A DNA stretch of 39,269 bases from Methanosaeta sp. PtaU1.Bin112 (lineage in GTDB: Archaea > Halobacteriota > Methanosarcinia > Methanotrichales > Methanotrichaceae): assembly GCA_002067705.1 (NCBI GenBank), contig MVRL01000172.1:1-39269 (forward strand). Direction: 5' to 3'. Position 1 is the first letter of the stretch. Each line of letters begins with the position of its first letter. The notes below the pieces were generated by a model. That model made no database searches. It saw only the letters and a program-made list of their open reading frames with translations, and was not told the origin of the DNA. Position numbers and translations under genes: made by a program. Positions 31,360 through 38,770 of this stretch are shown here, in pieces.

Positions 31360-31764
31360 ATGGCCGGCGAACCGATGGCAGTGGTTAATTATATACCACT
31401 TATTATATTTTTGATAATGGGAGCTATAGTGCCCATTGCTGCCTTGGCTGTTATCAAAATCATAGCGCCTAACAGGCCAAAGCGTCAAAAGCTATCGACA
31501 TACGAAGGCGGGCTCAAGCCCATCCGCGACGCTAAGATCCAGTATAGTGTTCAATATTACCTTTTCGCAATCGTTTTTGTTATATTCGATGTTGAGGTTT
31601 TATTCTTGTATCCCTGGATCTATGTGTACGCGAATAAGGTCATGCAACAGTTCATGGTCTTCGGACTCATGAATTACGCCGTCTTCGAGATGCTCCTATT
31701 CATCGTTGTACTGCTGGTAGGACTTGTCTATGCTATCAAGAAGGAGGCTTTGCGTTGGGTATAA
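31360..31764 (+). CDS. fpoA: F420H2 dehydrogenase-type complex subunit A (NuoA-like)
   Basis: This 134-aa membrane subunit has three transmembrane segments (IPLIIFLIMGAIVPIAALAVIKII, YYLFAIVFVIFDVEVLFLYPWIYVY, FGLMNYAVFEMLLFIVVLLVGLVYA). The YEGGLKP loop and the FDVEVLFLYPW motif are typical of NuoA/ND3. It forms part of the proton-translocating membrane arm near the methanophenazine site. The ATG at 31360 has GGAGGG seven bases ahead. First gene of the operon; no fpoF is seen upstream. Confidence 0.94.
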   Translation: MAGEPMAVVNYIPLIIFLIMGAIVPIAALAVIKIIAPNRPKRQKLSTYEGGLKPIRDAKIQYSVQYYLFAIVFVIFDVEVLFLYPWIYVYANKVMQQFMVFGLMNYAVFEMLLFIVVLLVGLVYAIKKEALRWV

Positions 31765-32327
31765 GCGATGTCATACCCGTGCCCGTAGCAATCGATGAGG
31801 AGATTGAGAAGTGGACCATATTCGGCCAACCAGTGGCCGAGGTTTGGTTCACGACTACGGAGAAGATCCATCAAATAATCCAGATGGGACCTATTAAGAA
31901 CATATTCAACTGGGGCAGAAAGAATTCTGTATACTTTCTGATGCAGCCCATGGGGTGCTGCGGTGTGGAGATGTTCGTATTCGGAGCTGCACCCTATGAC
32001 AGCGATCGATTCGGGTGCATTCCCAGAAACACACCCCGCCAAACGGATGTGATGATCATCTCTGGATACCTGACCAGAAAGTACCTGCCGGTATTCAAGA
32101 ATCTCTGGGAGCAGATGCCTGAGCCGAAGTGGTGCATTGCCATCGGCGAGTGCGCCATCTCGGGCGGACCTTTCTATGATTCCTATAATATCGTCCAGAA
32201 TACAGGCGACTATTTCCCAATTGATGTCTATATTCCAGGATGTCCGCCCAGGCCTGAGCAGTTCCTTGAAGGTCTCATCAATCTGCAGGAAAAGATCAAG
32301 CAGCGCAAGGACCTGAGGGAATACTAG
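31755..32327 (+). CDS. fpoB: F420H2 dehydrogenase-type complex subunit B (NuoB-like, N2 cluster)
   Basis: This 190-aa subunit binds the terminal [4Fe-4S] cluster N2 that passes electrons to methanophenazine. Ligand motifs are present: MGCCGVEMF (tandem Cys), GECAIS and PGCPPRPEQFLEGL. The start is TTG at 31755: AAGGAGG at 31741-31747 is at ideal spacing and no ATG fits. It overlaps fpoA by 10 nt. Confidence 0.95.
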   Translation: MGISDVIPVPVAIDEEIEKWTIFGQPVAEVWFTTTEKIHQIIQMGPIKNIFNWGRKNSVYFLMQPMGCCGVEMFVFGAAPYDSDRFGCIPRNTPRQTDVMIISGYLTRKYLPVFKNLWEQMPEPKWCIAIGECAISGGPFYDSYNIVQNTGDYFPIDVYIPGCPPRPEQFLEGLINLQEKIKQRKDLREY

Positions 32328-32342
32328 AGGAGGGATCTTTTC

Positions 32343-34055
32343 TTGACAACAGCAAGCGAGGTCCTTAGCTCCATCCAGTCCGCGTTTCCGGGCGCTGTAT
32401 CTGACGCCAGGGTAGAATCGGACCGGAGGCTATGGGCTACAATTGACTCCAATAAGATCTTGGATGTTTGCAAGCACCTGACCAATAAACTGAATTTTGA
32501 TCATTATTCAGGCTCGGCAGGAATAGATTGGATCGCCCGAAATGAGATGGAGGTTGTAGAGATCATGGCCAGCCACGGTGCTCATCAGGTTGTGGCCATG
32601 CTCAAGGTGAAAACGCCTCGGGCAAACCCCTCCGTCAAGTCCCTGACCGGTCTGTACTGGAATGCCAGCTGGTACGAGCGGGAGATCTGGGAGATGCTTG
32701 GCATCAATTTCGAAGGTCATCCAGAGCTGTATCCTCTGCTCCTTTCCGATCCTCTGGTAGGAGTCTGGCCCTGGAGAAAGGATTTCAAGGGATACCCGGA
32801 CTACACCACAGGCGAAAGGGCAGTGGCAATACCCACGCCGGACGGATATACCGAATACAGCTTCCCGCCCACTCAGGCTGAGATTGAGGCAGGGACTGTG
32901 CCCACGGAGAGGCCGAAGTACCCCACATTCCTGGAAAGAGAGACGCGCGAGATCAAATCCGACTCGGAGATGATCATGCACCTGGGTCCGCAGCATGCCA
33001 TGGTTCCTGGTCCCTTCCTGCTCGATGTCCTTGTAGAGGGCGAGAGGGTTAAGAAAGCCTTCCTGGACATCGGATATATTCACAAGGGCATCGAGAAGAT
33101 CATGGAGAACAGGACATGGCTGCAGGACATCGTCTACACCGACAGGATGTGCTACGTGGCCAGCCTTTCCAATAACGAGTGCTACTGCGGTGCCGTGGAG
33201 AAGATCCTCGGCCTGGAGGTTCCGGAGAGAGCCCAGTATATCCGGGTCATTCTCGAGGAGCTTTCCAGAATTCAGAGCCATCTCATAGGAACGGGCGAGT
33301 TTCTCACCCTTATAGCCGGTGTGGGATTTGCACCCTGGCAGTACATGATCATGGACAGGGAAAGGATAATCTCCCTGATAGAAAGCGTTACGGGAGCCAG
33401 GCTGACTCATACATTTGTGCGCTTTGGCGGCGTCAGAAATGATCTTCCGGACGGCTTTGCAGAGCAGTGCAAGAAAGATCTGCCTTACATGAGATCCAGG
33501 ATTGAAGAGTTCATCGAGCTATTTGCCCAGGATCCGATCTACCACGCCAGGATGGAGAATGTAGGCTCTATATCACCAGAGACCGGCAAGAGGATGGGAT
33601 GCGCCGGACCGGTATTGAGAGCCACAGGCGTTGCCTACGATATGAGGAAGGAAGATCCCATACTGGTCTACCCAGATCTGGACTTCAAGGTAATAACCGG
33701 AACCAGAGGAGATTCTGCAGATAGGATCGACGTCCGAATGAGGGAGATCCTGGAGAGCATTCACATCATAGAGCAGTGTCTGGATAGAATTCCCTCCGGA
33801 CCCATAAAGACTGAGGCCAAGATACCCAAGAAGGTTCCTGCAGGAGAAGCCTACTATCGGGTTGAGGATCCCAGGGGCGAGATGGGAATGTACGTTATCA
33901 GCGATGGTGGCGACAAGCCCTACCGCGTGAAGGTTAGAGGGCCTTTCTATGCTACATTCCAGACCTTGACTCCGCTTCTGGAAGGAACTTATATCGCAGA
34001 TGCGGTGGCAATCGCCGGAAGCATGGATGGTTGCCCATCTGAGTCGGACAGGTAG
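32343..34055 (+). CDS. fpoCD: Fused F420H2 dehydrogenase-type subunit CD (NuoC + NuoD)
   Basis: This 570-aa fusion joins a NuoC-like domain (about 1-165, with WYEREIWEMLGINFEGHPEL) and a NuoD-like domain (about 205-570, with IGYIHKGIEKIMENRTWLQ, RIQSHLIGTGE, RFGGVRNDLP, VISDGGDKPYRVKVR). Both genes are separate in the Methanosarcina fpo operon as I recall it; no stop lies between them here. The quinone-site loop HLGPQHAMVPGPF has Pro where the bacterial GPQHPSTHG carries its second His, while the partner Tyr (RMCYVAS) is kept. The C-terminus ends PSESDR. The TTG start at 32343 is preceded by AGGAGGG. Gap to fpoB is 15 nt. Confidence 0.95.
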   Translation: MTTASEVLSSIQSAFPGAVSDARVESDRRLWATIDSNKILDVCKHLTNKLNFDHYSGSAGIDWIARNEMEVVEIMASHGAHQVVAMLKVKTPRANPSVKSLTGLYWNASWYEREIWEMLGINFEGHPELYPLLLSDPLVGVWPWRKDFKGYPDYTTGERAVAIPTPDGYTEYSFPPTQAEIEAGTVPTERPKYPTFLERETREIKSDSEMIMHLGPQHAMVPGPFLLDVLVEGERVKKAFLDIGYIHKGIEKIMENRTWLQDIVYTDRMCYVASLSNNECYCGAVEKILGLEVPERAQYIRVILEELSRIQSHLIGTGEFLTLIAGVGFAPWQYMIMDRERIISLIESVTGARLTHTFVRFGGVRNDLPDGFAEQCKKDLPYMRSRIEEFIELFAQDPIYHARMENVGSISPETGKRMGCAGPVLRATGVAYDMRKEDPILVYPDLDFKVITGTRGDSADRIDVRMREILESIHIIEQCLDRIPSGPIKTEAKIPKKVPAGEAYYRVEDPRGEMGMYVISDGGDKPYRVKVRGPFYATFQTLTPLLEGTYIADAVAIAGSMDGCPSESDR

Positions 34056-34067
34056 GAGGGAGAGGAT

Positions 34068-35120
34068 TTGGACGGATTAATAGAGATCATCACTGCATTT
34101 GCCGCCCAGGAGCCGGGGATATTCGCCCTCATCATAGGCATAATCGGGGCGGCCGTGCTTTCTGCCGTGGTCAACGTAGGTGCCATGGCAGTCATCTGGG
34201 CAGACAGAAAGGTAATGAGCGATTTCTGCAACCGGTTTGGTCCTAATCGTGTGGGTGGAAGATGGGGCATATTGCAGTTGGGTGCCGATGCCATCAAGCT
34301 CTTTACCAAAGAAGATGTCATTCCAGCCGGCGTTGATAAGGGCGTTTATGTATGGGCACCTATCGTCGCCTCGGCAGGCACCATGCTGGTGGCTGCAGCT
34401 ATACCATTCGGAGCGCTGCACATCGGCGGAAAGGATTATCCCCTTGTCGTGGCCAATATGGACATCAGCGCTTTCTATGTGGAAGCAGCTCTATCCATTA
34501 TGTCCATAGCCGTCTTCATGGCAGGATACAGCTCCAACAATAAGTACTCGATTTTAGGAGCCTTCCGTGGCATGGCCAGGATGATTGCCTATGAAGTTCC
34601 AATGGGAGTCTGCGTCATATCGGTAGCGGTAATGGCACACAGCCTAAATCTGGTGGAAATCGTGCAGAGCCAGACAGTCTGGTATGCATTTGCCCAGCCG
34701 CTGGGGTTCATCATATTCCTGATTGCCCTGGTTACCGATCTGGGAAGGATTCCCTTTGACCAGAGCGAGGCAGAAGAAGAGATCATATGCGGCTACAACA
34801 CCGAGTACAGTGGAATCAGGTGGGGCCTGCTCTACTTCCAGGAGTACAACAACTTCCTTCTGGGATCCATTCTCGTCTCTCTCCTGTTCCTGGGTGGCTG
34901 GCATGGACCGATCATACCTATACCCCTTCTGGACATGATCTCGCCGATGATCTGGCTCGTCATGAAGGTAGTGATCGTAATATGGTTCATCATATTGGTG
35001 AGAGCAGCGCTCTTCAGATTGAGAATCGATCAGGTAACTGACCTGGGATGGAAATGGATGCTGCCACTCTCCCTTGTGAATCTGGGATGGGCGGTCATTA
35101 TCGGGTCTTACTTTGCATGA
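34068..35120 (+). CDS. fpoH: F420H2 dehydrogenase-type complex subunit H (NuoH-like)
   Basis: This 350-aa subunit connects the peripheral and membrane arms and forms much of the acceptor site. About eight membrane segments are visible. Typical segments are VIWADRKVMSDFCNRFGPNRVGG, GILQLGADAIKLFTKEDVIP, NNKYSILGAFRGMARMIAYEVPMGVCV, RIPFDQSEAEEEIICGYNTEYSGIRWGLLYF and ALFRLRIDQVTDLGWKWMLPLSLVNL. The start is TTG at 34068, after TAGGAGGGAGAGGA. The gap to fpoCD is 12 nt. Confidence 0.95.
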   Translation: MDGLIEIITAFAAQEPGIFALIIGIIGAAVLSAVVNVGAMAVIWADRKVMSDFCNRFGPNRVGGRWGILQLGADAIKLFTKEDVIPAGVDKGVYVWAPIVASAGTMLVAAAIPFGALHIGGKDYPLVVANMDISAFYVEAALSIMSIAVFMAGYSSNNKYSILGAFRGMARMIAYEVPMGVCVISVAVMAHSLNLVEIVQSQTVWYAFAQPLGFIIFLIALVTDLGRIPFDQSEAEEEIICGYNTEYSGIRWGLLYFQEYNNFLLGSILVSLLFLGGWHGPIIPIPLLDMISPMIWLVMKVVIVIWFIILVRAALFRLRIDQVTDLGWKWMLPLSLVNLGWAVIIGSYFA

Positions 35121-35132
35121 GGTGGCAATAAG

Positions 35133-35729
35133 ATGCTCAAGAGAAAGATGATAAAGAACTTCACCTGGCCTTTAAAGATAGCCACGAGGGAGATCGAGGT
35201 CACGAGGCTTTATCCTGAAGTGATGATGGAGCTTCCGGCCGTAGAGAGAGGCATTCATGAATTGGATGCCACCACATGCATCGGTTGCGGAACCTGTGCC
35301 AGAGTCTGTCCCAATAGCTGCATCGAGATGGTTAATTTCAAATTTGGAAATCCTCTGAAGAACAAGAAGATGCAGTTTCCACAGATCGACTTCGGACGGT
35401 GTATGTTCTGCGGGCTGTGCGTTGACGAGTGCCCTGTTGAATGCCTGAAGATGGGCAAGAAGGTCATTATGGCAGGCTGGGAGAGAAAGGACATCATAAA
35501 GGGTCCTGACTTCCTGGCGACCAAGAGGTTCTCCGCCAAAGAGGTTGCAGACCTCGAGGCTGAGGCCAAGAGGATAGCTGCCGAGAAGGCTGCAGCCAAG
35601 AAAACCGCTGCCAAAGAAGGTGCTGCGAAAGAGGGCGCCGCCAAAAAACCTGCCAAAGAAGGTGCAGCTCCTGCCAAGAAAAAAGCAAATGGCGCAGAGG
35701 CCAAGCCTAAAGAAGGAGGTGCTGCCTGA
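35133..35729 (+). CDS. fpoI: F420H2 dehydrogenase-type subunit I (NuoI-like) with Lys/Ala-rich tail
   Basis: This 198-aa ferredoxin-type subunit holds two [4Fe-4S] clusters. Ligand motifs are C49-I-G-C52-G-T-C55-ARV-C59 with C63, and C90-MF-C93-GL-C96-VDE-C100 with C104. The core ends around residue 135. Residues about 142-198 are a low-complexity tail of Ala, Lys, Glu and Gly with repeated AAKEG and PAKEG units. Ordinary NuoI/FpoI lack it. The basic tail could dock an acidic ferredoxin, which would suit a complex without FpoF. This is an inference. Start ATG 35133; TGA overlaps the next ATG. Confidence 0.95.
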   Translation: MLKRKMIKNFTWPLKIATREIEVTRLYPEVMMELPAVERGIHELDATTCIGCGTCARVCPNSCIEMVNFKFGNPLKNKKMQFPQIDFGRCMFCGLCVDECPVECLKMGKKVIMAGWERKDIIKGPDFLATKRFSAKEVADLEAEAKRIAAEKAAAKKTAAKEGAAKEGAAKKPAKEGAAPAKKKANGAEAKPKEGGAA

Positions 35730-36160
35730 TGTCATCAAAAGAGTCGGGCGCAAATGTCATTCGGACCATCTTCGAGCTACTGGTTTTGCTTGCAGCTTTG
35801 GGAGTGATCTTTGGCGGCCTGGCGGCGATTGTACTACTATCACCCTGGTCGCAAACGGTCCTGGATAAACTTCTTGCCTTAGATATACGATTTGCCATCG
35901 AGCTTCTGGCATTCCTGGCCATAGCGGCAATAATCGTCCTGCTATCAGCGCTTGTGGTCTATGCAAAAAATATCGTACATAGCGCTCTTTATCTGCTGGG
36001 AAGCTTTGCCGGTGTGGCTGCCCTGTACATTATGCTGAATGCACCCTTTGTGGGCGTAGCTCAGGTTCTGGTGTACATTGGAGCCGTCGGAGTTCTGATG
36101 CTCTTCGCAGTGATGCTCACAAGGAAGACGATTTTGGAGGAGTCCCATGGTGAGATTTAA
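35729..36160 (+). CDS. fpoJ1: F420H2 dehydrogenase-type subunit J, N-terminal part (NuoJ-like)
   Basis: This 143-aa membrane subunit has four hydrophobic segments (VLLAALGVIFGGLAAIVLLSPW, IELLAFLAIAAIIVLLSALVVY, SALYLLGSFAGVAALYIML, VLVYIGAVGVLMLFAVML). It corresponds to the first part of NuoJ/ND6, including the VYIGAVGVLMLFAVM motif around the pi-bulge helix. The second part is encoded separately by the next gene. The ATG at 35729 overlaps the fpoI TGA (TGATG), and the ends of the two J genes overlap by 14 nt. Confidence 0.93.
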   Translation: MSSKESGANVIRTIFELLVLLAALGVIFGGLAAIVLLSPWSQTVLDKLLALDIRFAIELLAFLAIAAIIVLLSALVVYAKNIVHSALYLLGSFAGVAALYIMLNAPFVGVAQVLVYIGAVGVLMLFAVMLTRKTILEESHGEI

Positions 36161-36410
36161 GATAATCATCATTACCCTGGCATTTCTGGCGGCCTTATTC
36201 GCCTCGCTCTCACTTTCCGATTGGGGAGCAGGAAAAGAACAGCCGCTCAGCTTTGAGCCGAGGGAAGGATTGAGGTTGCCGGAAAGCGGCATTGGAGACG
36301 TGGGATTTGAGATATTCACCTCTTACGTCTTTGCCTTTGAGATCTTGGCCCTGGTTTTGACGGCAGCTCTTGTGGGAGCGGTTTGGGTTGCTCGAAAGGA
36401 GGCTGCCTGA
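36147..36410 (+). CDS. fpoJ2: F420H2 dehydrogenase-type subunit J, C-terminal part
   Basis: This 87-aa protein has two membrane segments: IIIITLAFLAALFASLSLSDW and FTSYVFAFEILALVLTAALVGAVWVARKEA. It supplies the last helices of NuoJ as a separate polypeptide. The start ATG at 36147 is preceded by GGAGGAG and overlaps fpoJ1 by 14 nt, so translation is coupled. The split J is a known feature of the Methanosarcina-type operon. Confidence 0.9.
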   Translation: MVRFKIIIITLAFLAALFASLSLSDWGAGKEQPLSFEPREGLRLPESGIGDVGFEIFTSYVFAFEILALVLTAALVGAVWVARKEAA

Positions 36411-36425
36411 GGAGGGCGACAACTC

Positions 36426-36452
36426 ATGACAAGGAGGGATATTAACCGATGA
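36426..36452 (+). other. Eight-codon mini-ORF coupled to fpoK
   Basis: ATG at 36426 opens MTRRDINR and stops at TGA 36450-36452, overlapping the fpoK ATG (36449) as ATGA. GAGGAGGGC (36410-36418) lies at proper spacing for its own ribosome-binding site. The fpoK ribosome-binding site AAGGAGGG lies inside it. It may tune fpoK translation; it is also possibly chance. Confidence 0.3.
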
Positions 36453-36751
36453 TACCGTTGGAGCTTTATATACTGCTAGCATCCACGATGTTCACCATCG
36501 GCTTGTACGGACTCGTTACTCAAAAGAACGGTGTCAAGCTCATGATGTGCATCGAGCTCTTGCTCAATAGCGCCAACATCAATCTTGTCGCCTTCTCAGC
36601 ATATCAGCCCAATGTGAACGGTCAGGTCTTTGCCCTGTTCTCCATTGCATTGGCGGCGGCTGAAGCAGGCGTTGGATTTGCTATATTGATTGCCCTGTAC
36701 AGGCTATACGGAACAATAGACCTGGACAATATTAACACCATGAGGTGGTAA
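36449..36751 (+). CDS. fpoK: F420H2 dehydrogenase-type subunit K (NuoK-like)
   Basis: This 100-aa subunit has three membrane segments. Motifs include [41 protein letters not shown] with the conserved Glu (CIELLLN) of the proton path, and [28 protein letters not shown]. It forms part of the proton-pumping membrane arm. The ATG at 36449 follows AAGGAGGG at eleven bases. The gap to fpoL is 3 nt. Confidence 0.95.
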   Translation: MIPLELYILLASTMFTIGLYGLVTQKNGVKLMMCIELLLNSANINLVAFSAYQPNVNGQVFALFSIALAAAEAGVGFAILIALYRLYGTIDLDNINTMRW

Positions 36752-36754
36752 GGA

Positions 36755-38770
36755 ATGTACGCCGATTATGCATATCTGATTGTGGCGCTTCCTGTACTGG
36801 CCTTCCTTCTATGCCTTTTCCTAGGCTGGAATTTGCCCAGAGGAGGCGGATTCATTACCGTCCTGGCAACCCTTGGTGCGTTCATAGTATCTCTTGGGAT
36901 ATTCACTGAGACCTATCCCCATGAGATCGTCCATCAATCGATGCACTGGTTTGCCAACTTCAATGTGGGCATATTGATAGACCCACTGGCGCTCGTAATG
37001 CTGCTCATGGTGTCGTTTGTCGTCACACTGATCCACATCTACGGCAATGGCTACATGAATGGCGATCCAGGTGCAGCCAGGTACTTCGCTGAAGCGGCCC
37101 TGTTTTCGGCTTCCATGCTGGGCCTGGTATATGCCGATAATCTCCTTCAGCTCTTCATATTCTGGGAGCTGGTGGGATTGTGTTCTTATCTCTTGATCGG
37201 CTTCTGGTACAGAAAGCCATCAGCAGCCGCAGCTGCTAAGAAAGCTTTTCTGACAACGCGCGTAGGCGACGTTCTATTCCTGGCAGGCATAATTCTGCTC
37301 TACAATAACCTGGCAGCTTTGAACCTCGACCTCAAGGCAGGAGAGTATCTCTTGCAGTTCCCGGTGATCTATGCCCATATCACCCAGATCCCAGCCGATC
37401 AGCTGACGCTCATTGCTCTGGGATTACTGGGCGGCGCAGTAGGCAAATCAGGTCAGTTCCCCCTGCATGTCTGGCTTCCTGATGCTATGGAAGGCCCAAC
37501 CACCGTCTCAGCCATGATCCATGCTGCGACAATGGTTACAGCAGGTGTCTACCTGGTAGCAAGAATGTTCCCGCTCTTCTACGCCGCGCCCTATGGGCTG
37601 ACAGCTGTAGCTGCCGTTGGTGCATTCACCGCCCTGTTCGCTGCGACCATGGGCCTCACTGCCTTCGATATTAAACGGGTGCTGGCATTCTCCACAGTCT
37701 CGCAACTAGGCTTCATGATGGCCGGCCTGGGCGCTGGTGCAGCTGTGGGCGCAATGGCGGTAGGCGTTTCCATGTTCCACCTCATTGGCCACTCCTTCTT
37801 CAAAGCCCTGCTCTTCCTCTGTGCCGGCTCGGTCATTCACGCCGTCAACACAAACGATCTGCGAGAGATGGGAGGGGTTGGAAAGTACATGAAGTGGACC
37901 ATGTATACCATGCTGATAGGCTCCTTATCCCTGGCAGGATTCCCTCTGTTTACGGGCTTCTTCACCAAGGATGAGATCATCTTGATTGCCTATGAGTATG
38001 GTACAGCGATCAACTTCCTGCCCTACATATTCCTGGTCGTGGCTGCAATTCTGACAGCGATCTATACCTTCAGGATGTGGTTCTCGGTATTTACAGGAAA
38101 AGAGAGATCCAATTACGGCAAGCATGAGTCCCCCTGGGTCATGCTGGGGCCGCTGGTCATCCTGGCGGTATTTGCTTTCGGATTCGGAGTTGCAACCCAG
38201 AGCAATTTCTACAGCTATCTCGACTCAAACTTCGAGCATTACGATGTCGACTTCGCAGAGCTTTCTGCTATCGGTGGACACGCACTTGAAGAAGAGCACG
38301 CTGCTGCTGAAGGAGAGCACGCCCCTGCAGCTGAGGGCGAGCATGGAGCGGAAGAGGAGCACAGCATACCCTGGTATATCCATAATCTGCCAATACTGAT
38401 AGCGATAGGCGGTATTCTCATTGCCGGCCTGTTCTACTGGGACAAGATCAAGAAATTCGATCCAAGCCAGGCAACAGGAGACAACGATCCGCTCAGGCGG
38501 ACGCTTCTCAAAGGCTACTATCAGCACGAAATTCTGACAGGCTGGTTCGCCGAGACCGTTGTTTATGGCACGGCTCTGATCTGCAACATGATAGACATCA
38601 AGCTGGTAGATGGCTGGCTCAACTGGCTATCGGCCTGGGTCATGGGATTCGCTCAGCATGTCAGAAAGGTTCAGACCGGTGTGGTGCAGAATTATGTAAC
38701 CGCACTGGTTCTAGGAGTCGTGGTGCTGGTGGTTGTAATTACTCTGGCTATGGAGGTGGGCCTGGTATGA
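36755..38770 (+). CDS. fpoL: F420H2 dehydrogenase-type subunit L (NuoL-like antiporter) with His/Glu-rich insert
   Basis: This 671-aa antiporter-like subunit of the membrane arm has the MRP-type core: FIFWELVGLCSYLLIGFWY, GKSGQFPLHVWLPDAMEGPTTVSAMIHAATMVTAGVYLVARM, LAFSTVSQLGFMMAGLG, GHSFFKALLFLCAGSVIHA and PLFTGFFTKDEII. The broken-helix lysines and the long lateral helix region (EHEILTGWFAE-like) fit NuoL. Residues about 505-535 hold an insert rich in His, Glu and Ala with repeated AEGEH units (from about 38270 to 38365). The stop overlaps the fpoM ATG (ATGA). Confidence 0.95.
   Translation: MYADYAYLIVALPVLAFLLCLFLGWNLPRGGGFITVLATLGAFIVSLGIFTETYPHEIVHQSMHWFANFNVGILIDPLALVMLLMVSFVVTLIHIYGNGYMNGDPGAARYFAEAALFSASMLGLVYADNLLQLFIFWELVGLCSYLLIGFWYRKPSAAAAAKKAFLTTRVGDVLFLAGIILLYNNLAALNLDLKAGEYLLQFPVIYAHITQIPADQLTLIALGLLGGAVGKSGQFPLHVWLPDAMEGPTTVSAMIHAATMVTAGVYLVARMFPLFYAAPYGLTAVAAVGAFTALFAATMGLTAFDIKRVLAFSTVSQLGFMMAGLGAGAAVGAMAVGVSMFHLIGHSFFKALLFLCAGSVIHAVNTNDLREMGGVGKYMKWTMYTMLIGSLSLAGFPLFTGFFTKDEIILIAYEYGTAINFLPYIFLVVAAILTAIYTFRMWFSVFTGKERSNYGKHESPWVMLGPLVILAVFAFGFGVATQSNFYSYLDSNFEHYDVDFAELSAIGGHALEEEHAAAEGEHAPAAEGEHGAEEEHSIPWYIHNLPILIAIGGILIAGLFYWDKIKKFDPSQATGDNDPLRRTLLKGYYQHEILTGWFAETVVYGTALICNMIDIKLVDGWLNWLSAWVMGFAQHVRKVQTGVVQNYVTALVLGVVVLVVVITLAMEVGLV

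Noticed and set aside
32508-33410. 300-aa minus-strand open frame inside fpoCD
   Set aside because: It is the shadow of a strongly conserved plus-strand gene, with no family match and no ribosome-binding site.
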